Of a stretch of DNA of 6,910 nt, positions 1-6,792 are shown one piece after another (the first letter of the stretch is position 1; every line of letters begins with the position of its first letter). The notes under the pieces were generated by a model. It was not told the origin of the DNA and ran no database searches. It saw only the letters and a program-made list of their open reading frames with translations. This DNA is from Actinomycetota bacterium (lineage in GTDB: Bacteria; Actinomycetota; UBA4738; HRBIN12): the NCBI GenBank assembly GCA_004366195.1, contig SIRV01000196.1, positions 1 to 6,910 on the forward strand, in the 5' to 3' direction. Position numbers and translations under genes: made by a program.

Positions 1-26
1 CCGGAGCGCCCCCCGACGGCGCGCCC

Positions 27-884
27 CTACGCCCCCGCGAGCCGGCGGCGGATCTCCTCCAGCCTCGCGATCCGGTCCTCCGTCGGCGGGTGGGTCGAGA
101 ACAGGGTGACGAGGCCGCGGGCCGCGGCGCCCGCCCGGAGCGGGTTCATGATGAACAGATGGGCCTCGGCGGGGCTCACCGGCGCCGGCGCCCGCCGCGT
201 GGCCTGCGCGAGCTGGCGGAGGGCGCTGGGGAGCGCCTCCGGGTCGCGCGACAGCAGCGCCCCGGACTCGTCGGCCTGGTACTCGCGGGAGCGCGACACC
301 GCCATCTGGATGATCATCGCGGCGAGGGGCGCGAGGAGCCACGCCACCAGCAACGCAAGGGGGTTCCCCCGCTCCTCGTCCCCGCCGAAGAAGAGCGCGA
401 ACCGGGCGAGGAACGTGATGCTCATCCCGATCGCCGCCGCGATGGAGGAGACGAGGATGTCGCGGTTGGCGACGTGCGAGAGCTCGTGGGCGAGCACGCC
501 GCGGAGCTCCCGCTGGTCGAGGATCTGCAGGATCCCGCGGGTCACGGCCACCTTGGCGTTCCTCGGGTTGCGCCCGGTGGCGAAGGCGTTCGGCTGGAGC
601 ATGTCCGAGACGTAGATCTCGGGCATCGGCAGCCCGCGCTCCGCCGTCAGCTCCCGCACGATCCGGTAGAGCTCGGGGTACTCCTGCTCGCTCACCGGCC
701 GGGAGCGCGTCGCCCGGACCGCGATGCTCCCCGAGAACCAGTACATCGCGGCGTTGAAGGCCAGGGCGAGCACCAGCGCCGTCGTCGCCCCGCCGCGACC
801 CCCGAGCGCCGCCCCGACCAGCACGAACAGGCCGCCCATGGCGGCGATCAGGAGCCAGCTCTTCACGCGGTTGATGCCGATCAT
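27..884 (-). CDS. htpX: HtpX-type membrane zinc metalloprotease (peptidase family M48)
   Basis: This encodes a 285-residue protein, close to the usual HtpX length (about 290 in E. coli). Two hydrophobic segments lie near the N terminus (about residues 9-28 and 34-52). The zinc-protease motif LAHELSHVANRD follows at 131-142, with H133 and H137 as zinc ligands and E134 as catalytic base. Two further hydrophobic stretches (about 145-166 and 175-197) precede SREYQADE (199-206), whose E201 should be the third zinc ligand. The family signature THPPTEDRI is at 264-272. Known HtpX proteins are inner-membrane proteases that act on misfolded or damaged membrane proteins, alongside FtsH. I chose the ATG at 884 because GGAGGAGGA lies seven bases upstream; an in-frame GTG at 902 would place that ribosome site inside the gene. 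The stop is TAG. The gene follows nuoN by 58 bases on the same strand, so co-transcription with complex I is possible but unproven. No catalytic residue is missing. Confidence 0.93.
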   Translation of the reverse strand: MIGINRVKSWLLIAAMGGLFVLVGAALGGRGGATTALVLALAFNAAMYWFSGSIAVRATRSRPVSEQEYPELYRIVRELTAERGLPMPEIYVSDMLQPNAFATGRNPRNAKVAVTRGILQILDQRELRGVLAHELSHVANRDILVSSIAAAIGMSITFLARFALFFGGDEERGNPLALLVAWLLAPLAAMIIQMAVSRSREYQADESGALLSRDPEALPSALRQLAQATRRAPAPVSPAEAHLFIMNPLRAGAAARGLVTLFSTHPPTEDRIARLEEIRRRLAGA

Positions 885-942
885 CGGATGATCCTCCTCC
901 ACTGGGTTCGTCGGCCGGCAGGCCGCGGTTCGCTCCGACCGC
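885..942 (-). other. nuoN-htpX intergenic spacer with two small GC hairpins
   Basis: This 58-base gap is the longest non-coding stretch in the window. Directly after the nuoN TAG the minus strand reads GCGGT, eight loop bases, then ACCGC (942-925). Next comes CGGCC, TGCC, GGCCG (925-912). These are two five-base-pair GC stems that share base 925, so they would compete or stack. No T-run follows either, so a classic intrinsic terminator is not supported. They could be a weak pause, an RNA-processing or stability element, or chance in GC-rich DNA. I see no convincing -35/-10 promoter for htpX here. Confidence 0.3.
892..900 (-). promoter_or_regulatory. Shine-Dalgarno site of htpX, which fixes its start
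   Basis: Read on the minus strand, GGAGGAGGA ends seven bases before the ATG at 884. This is a near-perfect match to the anti-SD of 16S rRNA. It argues against the longer GTG start at 902, which would add MEEDHP and lacks its own comparable site. It also implies that htpX is translated independently rather than by coupling to nuoN. Confidence 0.8.
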
Positions 943-2406
943 CTACCGGCCCACGAGGGTCGAGAGCGGCGGGAAGTGCGTCACCAGCTCAGGGTAGACG
1001 CCGATGGCGAGGACGGCCACCATCGCGAGGAAGGTGACCCCGGTGACGAGGGCCGGGGCCGCGAACGGGCGCTCGCGCTCCGGCTCCTGGAAGATCATCG
1101 CCCGCGGGATCGCGAGGTAGTACCAGATGCTCACCACGGAGTTGAGGACCATCGCCACCGCGAGCAGCACCCCGATCCCGCCGCGGTCGATGGCGGCGCG
1201 GAACACCAGGAACTTCGCCCAGAACCCGCCCATCGGCGGGATCCCGGCGAGCGAGACCATGAACACCGTCATCGCCACGGCCATGAGGGGCGCCCGGCGC
1301 GCCAGGCCCGCGAAGTCCGAGATCGCCAGCGTCCGAGACTCCCGGGCCACGGCCGTCACCACGGCGAACGCCCCGAGCGTCATCACCGCGTAGATCAGCA
1401 GGTAGTTCGTGGCCGCGGCGAACACGTCGCGGTTCAGCCCCACGTCGGCGGTGACGAGGGCGAACGGCAGCAGCATGTACCCGGCCTGGGCGATGCTGGA
1501 GTAGGCGAGCAGCCGCACCGCCTGGCTCTGCTGGAGCGCGACGAAGTTCCCGATCGTCATGGTCAGGATCGACAGCACCGCGAAGATCGGCGTCCAGAAC
1601 GCGTACTCGGCGGCGAAGGCCACGAACATCAGCTGGAGCAGACCCGTGAAGCCCGCCGCCTTCGACGCCGTGGCGAGGAACGCGGCGACCGGCACCGGGG
1701 AGCCCTCGTAGGTATCCGGCGCCCAGAACTGGAACGGCACGGCCGAGACCTTGAACCCGAACCCCACGGTGATGAAGAGGATCGCGGCGAGGGCGAGCGT
1801 CTCCTTGCCGGCCGGCAGGTCCCGACCGAGCGCCACCCCGATCTCCTGCAGGTTCGTGGTGCCGGTGACGCCGTACATCAGGCTCATGCCGTAGAGCATC
1901 ACGGCCGTCGAGAGCACGCCGATCAGGAAGAACTTCAGCCCGGCCTCGTTCGAGCGGAGGCTCGACTTCCGCAGGGCGGCCATGAGGAAGCCGGGGGCCG
2001 AGACCAGCTCGAGCGCGATGAACAGCACCAGCAGGTCCCGGGCCGAGGGCATCATCACGCAGCCGAGGAACGAGGTGAGCAGGAGGAAGTAATACTCGCT
2101 CTGGTAGCGGCCGACGTCCCGGAAGTACCGCAGGCTGATCGCGAGGACGAGCACCGCGACGGCCAGGGAGAACACCGTGAACAGGACGGCGAAGTCGTCC
2201 ACCCGGAACGCGCCGTCGAAGGTGGCGCGGTCGGCGCCGACCAGGCTGAGGGCGGCGACGAGGGCCGCGACGACCCCGAGGAGGCCGAGCGGCATCGCCA
2301 CCCAGGACCGCCGCTCCACGAAGGCGTCGACGAGGAGCACCAGGACGATGGTGCCCGACAGGATCAGCTCGGGCAGGATCGCGTGGAAGTCGATGGCCTG
2401 GGTCAT
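943..2406 (-). CDS. nuoN: NADH-quinone oxidoreductase subunit N (antiporter-like proton channel)
   Basis: This encodes a 487-residue polytopic membrane protein, nearly the length of E. coli NuoN (485). NuoN is the antiporter-like subunit of the complex I membrane arm closest to NuoK and contributes one proton-translocation path. The diagnostic charged residues are present: E133 in FIALELVSAP (TM5), K219 in GFGFKVSAVPFQFWAPDTYE (TM7), K249 in ATASKAAGF (TM8) and K398 in GFWAKF (TM12). They fall within a few positions of E. coli E133, K217, K247 and K395. The conserved VRLLAYSSIAQAGYMLL is at 297-313 and SLAGIPPMGGFWAKF at 385-399. The ATG at 2406 is preceded by GGGGGGAG with a five-base spacer, and the stop is TAG. 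It starts 31 bases after the nuoM stop and is the last nuo gene, as in the standard nuoA-N order. The opening residues (DFHAILPELIL) resemble actinobacterial NuoN, which is an impression from memory rather than a search. Confidence 0.97.
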   Translation of the reverse strand: MTQAIDFHAILPELILSGTIVLVLLVDAFVERRSWVAMPLGLLGVVAALVAALSLVGADRATFDGAFRVDDFAVLFTVFSLAVAVLVLAISLRYFRDVGRYQSEYYFLLLTSFLGCVMMPSARDLLVLFIALELVSAPGFLMAALRKSSLRSNEAGLKFFLIGVLSTAVMLYGMSLMYGVTGTTNLQEIGVALGRDLPAGKETLALAAILFITVGFGFKVSAVPFQFWAPDTYEGSPVPVAAFLATASKAAGFTGLLQLMFVAFAAEYAFWTPIFAVLSILTMTIGNFVALQQSQAVRLLAYSSIAQAGYMLLPFALVTADVGLNRDVFAAATNYLLIYAVMTLGAFAVVTAVARESRTLAISDFAGLARRAPLMAVAMTVFMVSLAGIPPMGGFWAKFLVFRAAIDRGGIGVLLAVAMVLNSVVSIWYYLAIPRAMIFQEPERERPFAAPALVTGVTFLAMVAVLAIGVYPELVTHFPPLSTLVGR

Positions 2407-2437
2407 CGGCGCTCCCCCCGCATCCCCACCGGGCCGC

Positions 2438-3973
2438 TCATCCGCCGAACAGCCCCATGAGGGCGCCCACCGGTCCGTCGGTGATGCCGATCAGCAGCCG
2501 CGGGAAGACGCCGAGCGCCACGATCGATACCAGGAGCGGCACCCACGAGACCCACTCGACCGCGACGACGTCGGGGAACGGCGACTCGCGCCAGCGCTCC
2601 GGCACCGTGCCCATGTTCACGCGTTGGATCATCCACAGGAAGTAGCCGGCGGTCAGGATCGTGCCGATCCCGCCCGCGACCATGAACGCCCGGAACAGCG
2701 GGAGCTGGTCGGCGAGGACTTCCGCCGGCCGGTAGGCCGAGAGCAGGGCCATGACCTCTCCCCAGAAGCCGGCGAGCCCCGGCAGCCCCAGGGAGGCGAT
2801 GGCCACGAAGGTGAAGACCCCTCCGAGGTACGGCAGCTTCTGCATGAGCCCGCCGCCGAGCTCGGCGATCATCCGGGTGTGGTACCGGTCGTAGACCGAC
2901 CCCACGCAGAAGAACAGCATGCCGGTGATGATCCCGTGCGCGACCATCCCGAAGATGGCCGCGTTGATCCCCACGTCCGTCAAGGTCGCGATGCCGAGCA
3001 TCACGAAACCCATGTGCCCGACGGAGGAGAAGGCGATGAGGCGCTTCAGGTCCTTCTGCGCCAGGCACGCGAGGGCCGCGTAGACGATGGCGATCGCGGC
3101 GAGTCCCCCGATCCACGGGGCGTAGGCCTTCGCGCCCTCGGGGAGGATCGGCAGCGCGATCCGCACGAACCCGTACGTGCCCATCTTCAGCATGATCCCG
3201 GCCAGCAGCACCGAGCCGATCGTCGGGGCCTCGGTGTGGGCGTCGGGCAGCCAGGTGTGGAACGGCCACATCGGCACCTTCACCGCGAAGCCGAGCGCCA
3301 CCGCGCCGAACACGATGAGCTGGAAGGTGCGCGTGAAGCCGCCGCCCGCCCCGTAGGCCTGCAACTGGAGGATGTCGAAGGTATGGGGGGTGGACCTGAA
3401 GTACATCGCGAGGAAGCCCAGGAGCATGAACACGCTCCCGAACAGCGTGTACAGGAAGAACTTGATGGCGGCGTACTCGCGGTTCGCGCTCCCCCAGATC
3501 CCGATGAGGAAGTACATCGGGACCAGCACGAGCTCCCAGAAGATGAAGAACAGGACGAGGTCGAAGGCGATGAACGTGCCGGCCATCCCCGTCTCGAGCA
3601 GGAGGGTGAGGGCGAGGAAGGCCTTCGTCTTGCCGGGGCTCGGCACGTAGCGCCACGTGTAGACGGCGCACAGGAACGACAGCACGAACGTGAGGACCCA
3701 CAGGGGCAGGCTGATGCCGTCGATCCCGACGTGGTACCGGGCGCCGATCGCCGGGATCCACCGGGTGTTGAGCTCGAACTGCAGCCCCCCGCCGGCCCCG
3801 TAGTCGAAGCCCGCCGCGAGGGCCAGGGCGACGACCATCGCGGCGCCGGTGAACACGATGCCGAGACCCCGGACCAGCCGGTCCCGATCCCTCGGCACGA
3901 GCGCGATCACGCCCGCCCCCACCAGGGGCAGCAGCGTGGCGATCGTGATGGCCGACCGTTCCCAGGTGCTCAT
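2438..3973 (-). CDS. nuoM: NADH-quinone oxidoreductase subunit M (antiporter-like proton channel)
   Basis: This encodes a 511-residue membrane protein, close to E. coli NuoM (509). NuoM is the central antiporter-like subunit of the complex I membrane arm, between NuoL and NuoN. Key proton-path residues are visible: E147 in FWELVLVPMYFLIGIWG (TM5), K232 in AVKVPMWPFHTWLPDAHTEA (TM7), K263 in LLAGIMLKMGTYGFVR (TM8) and E406 in AGFWGEVM (TM12). TM12 uses Glu where NuoL and NuoN use Lys, which is the typical NuoM arrangement and separates it from its paralogues. Other family blocks are RLIAFSSVGHMGFVMLG (311-327) and VAHGIITGMLFFCVGS (344-359). The ATG at 3973 has AGAGGGAG five bases upstream, inside the 24-base gap after nuoL. 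The stop TGA is at 2440-2438. Nothing is truncated or disrupted. Confidence 0.97.
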   Translation of the reverse strand: MSTWERSAITIATLLPLVGAGVIALVPRDRDRLVRGLGIVFTGAAMVVALALAAGFDYGAGGGLQFELNTRWIPAIGARYHVGIDGISLPLWVLTFVLSFLCAVYTWRYVPSPGKTKAFLALTLLLETGMAGTFIAFDLVLFFIFWELVLVPMYFLIGIWGSANREYAAIKFFLYTLFGSVFMLLGFLAMYFRSTPHTFDILQLQAYGAGGGFTRTFQLIVFGAVALGFAVKVPMWPFHTWLPDAHTEAPTIGSVLLAGIMLKMGTYGFVRIALPILPEGAKAYAPWIGGLAAIAIVYAALACLAQKDLKRLIAFSSVGHMGFVMLGIATLTDVGINAAIFGMVAHGIITGMLFFCVGSVYDRYHTRMIAELGGGLMQKLPYLGGVFTFVAIASLGLPGLAGFWGEVMALLSAYRPAEVLADQLPLFRAFMVAGGIGTILTAGYFLWMIQRVNMGTVPERWRESPFPDVVAVEWVSWVPLLVSIVALGVFPRLLIGITDGPVGALMGLFGG

Positions 3974-3997
3974 CGATGCTCCCTCTGTCCGTCCGTC

Positions 3998-6001
3998 TCA
4001 GATCCTCGTGAAGATGACCGCCAGGATCACCACGCCGGCGAACAGGAACGCGGCGTAGCGCTGGACGTTCCCCGACTGCACGTAGCGGAGCACGGCGCCG
4101 GCGTAGCCCGCCGTCCGCCCGACGCCGTTCACGGCGCCGTCCACGACCTCCTCGTCGAGGGCCCGGACGCCCTCGGAGAGCCACCGGGCCACCTTCGCGG
4201 CCCCGTTCACGATGCCGTCCAGGACGACCTGGTTGCTCCAGTTCACGGCGGCGGACAGACCGTCCCGCACCGGCCGGACGATGCCCCGCCAGTAGATGTC
4301 GTCCAGGTAGTACTTGTTCGCGAGGAGCCGGTGGAGCGCGCCGAGCCGGGTGATGGGGTCCGGCTCGCGCCACTCGCGGTAGACGGCGTAGCCGCCCGCC
4401 AGCCCGAGCAGGGCCGCCGCGGTGGAGAGCAGGGCCACCCAGGGCACGAACGTCACGGCCTCCGGCTCCTCCAGGTACACCCAGTCGAAGAACGGCGCGC
4501 CGGTCCCCGCGAAGCCCAGGAACCCGACCAGCACCGTGGCCCCGGCCAGGGCCACCAGCGGACCGGTCATCGAGGCCGGCGACTCGTGCGGGTGCCCGTG
4601 GCCCCGGTACTCCCCGAAGAAGGTCTGGAGCACCATGCGGGCGGTGTAGAAGGCGGTGACCGCGGCGGCCCCTAGGAGCAGCCAGAACAGGAGCCACTGG
4701 TGGTCGTGCTCCAGGGCGACGAGCAGCTCATCCTTGGAGAAGAACCCCGCGAGCGGCGGCACCCCGGCCAGGGCGAGCGAGCCGATGGTGAAGGTCCAGA
4801 ACGTGACGGGCATCGTCCTCCGCAGCCCGCCCATCTCGCTCATGTTGTTGGTGTGGCAGGCGTGGATCACCGAGCCGGAGCCGAGGAACAGCAGGGCCTT
4901 GAAGAAGGCGTGGGTGAACAGGTGGAAGAAGGCGGCGTTCCGTCCGGCGGGCCCCGCGGCCATCAGCGTGATCATGTAGCCGAGCTGGGAGATCGTGGAG
5001 TACGCGAGGACCCGCTTGATGTCGTCCTGGACGAGGCCGAGGAGCCCGGCGCCGAACGCCGTGACCACCCCGATCGCGCCGACGAGCTGCAGCACCCAGG
5101 GATCGGCGTGGAGGAACACCTCGTAGGTGCGGCCGACCATGTACACGCCGGCCGCCACCATCGTGGCGGCGTGGATGAGGGCGGAGACCGGCGTCGGGCC
5201 GGCCATCGCGTCGGGCAGCCACACGTGGAGCGGGAACTGGGCCGACTTGCCGACGGCCCCGCCGAACAGCAGGATCGCGCCGAGCGCGACGACCCCTCGG
5301 GCCACCTCGCCCCCCGCGACGAGGTGGGAGATCTCCTGGATGTTCGAGGTCGTGAACCCGGTGGCGGCGATGAGCACGAACACCCCGAACAGGAACGGCA
5401 CGTCCCCGATCCGGGTCGTGATGAACGCCTTGATCGCCGAGCTGGAGTTCACGTGCTCCTCCCACCAGTGGCCGATGAGGATGTAGGAGCAGAACCCCAT
5501 GACCTCCCAGCCGATCAGCAGCTGGAACAGGTTGTCGGCGATCACCACGTTCAGCATCGCCGCCGTGAACAGCGACAGCGCCACGTAGAACCACGTGAAG
5601 CGGGCGTCGCCGTGCATGTAGCCGATGGAGTACACGTGCACGCAGAGCGAGACGGCCGTGACGACGACGAGCATCACCGCCGTGAGCCCGTCCACGTACT
5701 GCCCGAGCTGCATCCGCAGCGTCCCGATGGTGAACCAGTCGACCGCCGCCCCCGTCGGCCCCCCGCCGGTCACGAAGTGCCAGAGGATCCCGAGGGAGAG
5801 CACGAAGCCGGTGCCGACGGTGAGCACCCCCCAGATCCAGCCGCCGCCGGGCGTCCGCTTGCCGAAGAACAGGATCACCACGGCCGAGATGAGCGGCAGG
5901 AGCGCGACGAGCCAGGCGTAGCGCGTGAGGCCGGCCGAGGTCGCCAGGTGGACCTCCTCCCCGGCGCGGACGATCGCGGGCGTGATCACGGCGGTCACCA
6001 C
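3998..6001 (-). CDS. nuoL: NADH-quinone oxidoreductase subunit L (distal antiporter-like proton channel)
   Basis: This encodes a 667-residue membrane protein, longer than E. coli NuoL (613). NuoL is the distal antiporter-like subunit and carries the long lateral helix along the membrane arm. Conserved residues include E166 in LLIGWEVMGFCSYILIGHWW (TM5), D200 in TTRIGD, K252 in GKSAQFPLHVWLPDAM (TM7), H277 in ALIHAATMV, H360/H364/K368 in HLFTHAFFKALLF, and K423 in GFFSKDELL (TM12). The extra length lies at both ends: about 22 residues at the N terminus, and a C-terminal region from NKYYLDDIYW (562-571) to the last hydrophobic helix (about 650-664). The gene overlaps nuoK by seven bases and probably starts at GTG 6001 or the adjacent GTG 5998, giving coupled translation. 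GAGGTGAG lies upstream at 6018-6011. A second strong ribosome-site-like sequence occurs inside the frame (5962-5952). The stop is TGA. The start is therefore less certain than the identity. Confidence 0.96.
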   Translation of the reverse strand: MVTAVITPAIVRAGEEVHLATSAGLTRYAWLVALLPLISAVVILFFGKRTPGGGWIWGVLTVGTGFVLSLGILWHFVTGGGPTGAAVDWFTIGTLRMQLGQYVDGLTAVMLVVVTAVSLCVHVYSIGYMHGDARFTWFYVALSLFTAAMLNVVIADNLFQLLIGWEVMGFCSYILIGHWWEEHVNSSSAIKAFITTRIGDVPFLFGVFVLIAATGFTTSNIQEISHLVAGGEVARGVVALGAILLFGGAVGKSAQFPLHVWLPDAMAGPTPVSALIHAATMVAAGVYMVGRTYEVFLHADPWVLQLVGAIGVVTAFGAGLLGLVQDDIKRVLAYSTISQLGYMITLMAAGPAGRNAAFFHLFTHAFFKALLFLGSGSVIHACHTNNMSEMGGLRRTMPVTFWTFTIGSLALAGVPPLAGFFSKDELLVALEHDHQWLLFWLLLGAAAVTAFYTARMVLQTFFGEYRGHGHPHESPASMTGPLVALAGATVLVGFLGFAGTGAPFFDWVYLEEPEAVTFVPWVALLSTAAALLGLAGGYAVYREWREPDPITRLGALHRLLANKYYLDDIYWRGIVRPVRDGLSAAVNWSNQVVLDGIVNGAAKVARWLSEGVRALDEEVVDGAVNGVGRTAGYAGAVLRYVQSGNVQRYAAFLFAGVVILAVIFTRI

Positions 6002-6297
6002 TTGAGGAGGCTCACCTCGCTGAGGTCGATGGTCTCCCGGTTCCGGTAGATGAGGAGCACGATGGCCAGGCCGATCCCCACCTCGGCCGCGGCCACCGCG
6101 ATCACGAACAGGGCGAAGACCTGGCCGGCCAGGTCCCGCCAGAGCTGGGAGAAGCCGACCAGGTTCACGTTCACCGCGTTCAGCATCAGCTCGATCGCCA
6201 TGAGCACCATGACGGCGTTCCTGCGGGCGAGCACGCCGTAGACGCCGATCGAGAACAGGGCGGCGGAGAACAGGAGCACGAGGGGCAGCCGGATCAT
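5995..6297 (-). CDS. nuoK: NADH-quinone oxidoreductase subunit K
   Basis: This encodes exactly 100 residues, the same length as E. coli NuoK. Three transmembrane helices are evident (about 3-21, 28-49 and 58-84). NuoK belongs to the small-subunit bundle that relays quinone-site energy to the antiporter-like channels, and it is related to MrpC. The two buried glutamates needed for coupling, E36 in VLMAIELMLN and E72 in AAAEVGIGLA, sit at the same positions as in E. coli. The cytoplasmic loop pair R25-R26 is also conserved. The ATG at 6297 overlaps the nuoJ stop as ATGA, and GGAAGGA lies six bases upstream (6310-6304). A longer in-frame reading to 6450 exists but would run deep into nuoJ and lacks family similarity. 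The stop TGA lies inside the nuoL start region, a seven-base overlap. Confidence 0.97.
   Translation of the reverse strand: MIRLPLVLLFSAALFSIGVYGVLARRNAVMVLMAIELMLNAVNVNLVGFSQLWRDLAGQVFALFVIAVAAAEVGIGLAIVLLIYRNRETIDLSEVSLLKW
6011..6018 (-). promoter_or_regulatory. Probable Shine-Dalgarno site of nuoL within nuoK
   Basis: The minus strand reads GAGGTGAG inside the last codons of nuoK, about nine bases before the tandem GTG GTG at 6001-5996. The spacing is slightly long but acceptable. Because these GTGs overlap the nuoK stop, ribosomes finishing nuoK could re-initiate directly. Confidence 0.5.
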
Positions 6298-6791
6298 GGC
6301 TCGTCCTTCCGCGAGAGCACGATGGCGCCGATCAGCGCCGCGAGGAGCACGAAGGACACGGCCTCGAAGGGCAGCACGTACCGGCGGAACAGCGACTCGC
6401 CGACGACGCCGGTCGGCGCGTGGGCGAGCTCCACCCGCGGGTCGCCCCACCCGAACGCCCCGAGGAGGAGACCGACGAGCCCGGCGAGCACCGCGAGGGC
6501 GATGAGGGCCGGCACGAGCCGCCCGGGGTTGTCGAGGGCCTCCCGTCCGATCGGCGCCCGGGTGAGCATGAGGCCGAAGAGGAACAGGATCACGATGGCG
6601 CCGACGTAGATCAGGATCTGGACCCAGCCGACGAACTCGGCGCCGAGCAGGAGGTAGGCGGCGCCCACCGAGGCGAGGGTCGCCACCAGGTACAGCGCCG
6701 CGTGCACGACGTTCCGCGCCGTGACGACCCGGACCGCCGCGACCACCCCGAGCAGGGCGAGCACGGAGAACGCGTACTCCTGCGCGGTCAC
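6294..6791 (-). CDS. nuoJ: NADH-quinone oxidoreductase subunit J
   Basis: This encodes a 165-residue membrane protein with five predicted helices (about 5-22, 29-50, 54-78, 92-113 and 142-160), the normal NuoJ (ND6) topology. E. coli NuoJ is 184 residues, so this is at the compact end. The family's best-conserved block, GAEFVGWVQILIYVGAIVIL, is at residues 50-69. It corresponds to TM3, which contains the pi-bulge implicated in the conformational switch of complex I. The C-terminal helix carries PFEAVSFVLLAALIGAIVL (141-159). The start is GTG at 6791, one base after the TGA of the upstream gene. The local sequence TGAGGTG and a G-run about ten bases upstream suggest coupled initiation rather than a strong independent site. 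It ends in TGA overlapping the nuoK ATG. Its place ahead of nuoK and nuoL matches the standard nuo order. Confidence 0.95.
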   Translation of the reverse strand: MTAQEYAFSVLALLGVVAAVRVVTARNVVHAALYLVATLASVGAAYLLLGAEFVGWVQILIYVGAIVILFLFGLMLTRAPIGREALDNPGRLVPALIALAVLAGLVGLLLGAFGWGDPRVELAHAPTGVVGESLFRRYVLPFEAVSFVLLAALIGAIVLSRKDEP

Positions 6792-6792
6792 C

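Noticed and set aside
1..26. A possible terminator hairpin after htpX (GCGCC, seven-base loop, GGCGC on the minus strand)
   Set aside because: The stem is only five base pairs, no T-run is visible, and the window ends before the downstream context can be judged.
885..902. A GTG start for htpX at 902
   Set aside because: It would translate the GGAGGAGGA ribosome site as Glu-Glu codons. The ATG at 884 is correctly spaced from that site and begins the HtpX-like sequence.
2403..4697. A 764-codon open frame on the minus strand overlapping nuoM and the end of nuoL
   Set aside because: It is a shifted frame of real genes, with an Arg/Pro/His-rich composition and no family similarity. The in-register frames encode intact NuoL and NuoM.
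976..6049. Very long open frames on the plus strand opposite nuoN, nuoM and nuoL (for example 976-2460, 2177-4675 and 4700-6049)
   Set aside because: Their products are dominated by Arg, His, Asp, Glu, Pro and Gly with no recognisable domain or membrane segment. They lie antisense to genes with full family motifs, and GC-rich codon bias removes stop codons from the opposite frames.
5995..6450. A longer nuoK start at 6450, giving 151 residues
   Set aside because: The extra 51 residues are Arg/Ala-rich, have no NuoK similarity and overlap nuoJ by more than 150 bases. The ATG at 6297 gives exactly 100 residues with a good ribosome site.
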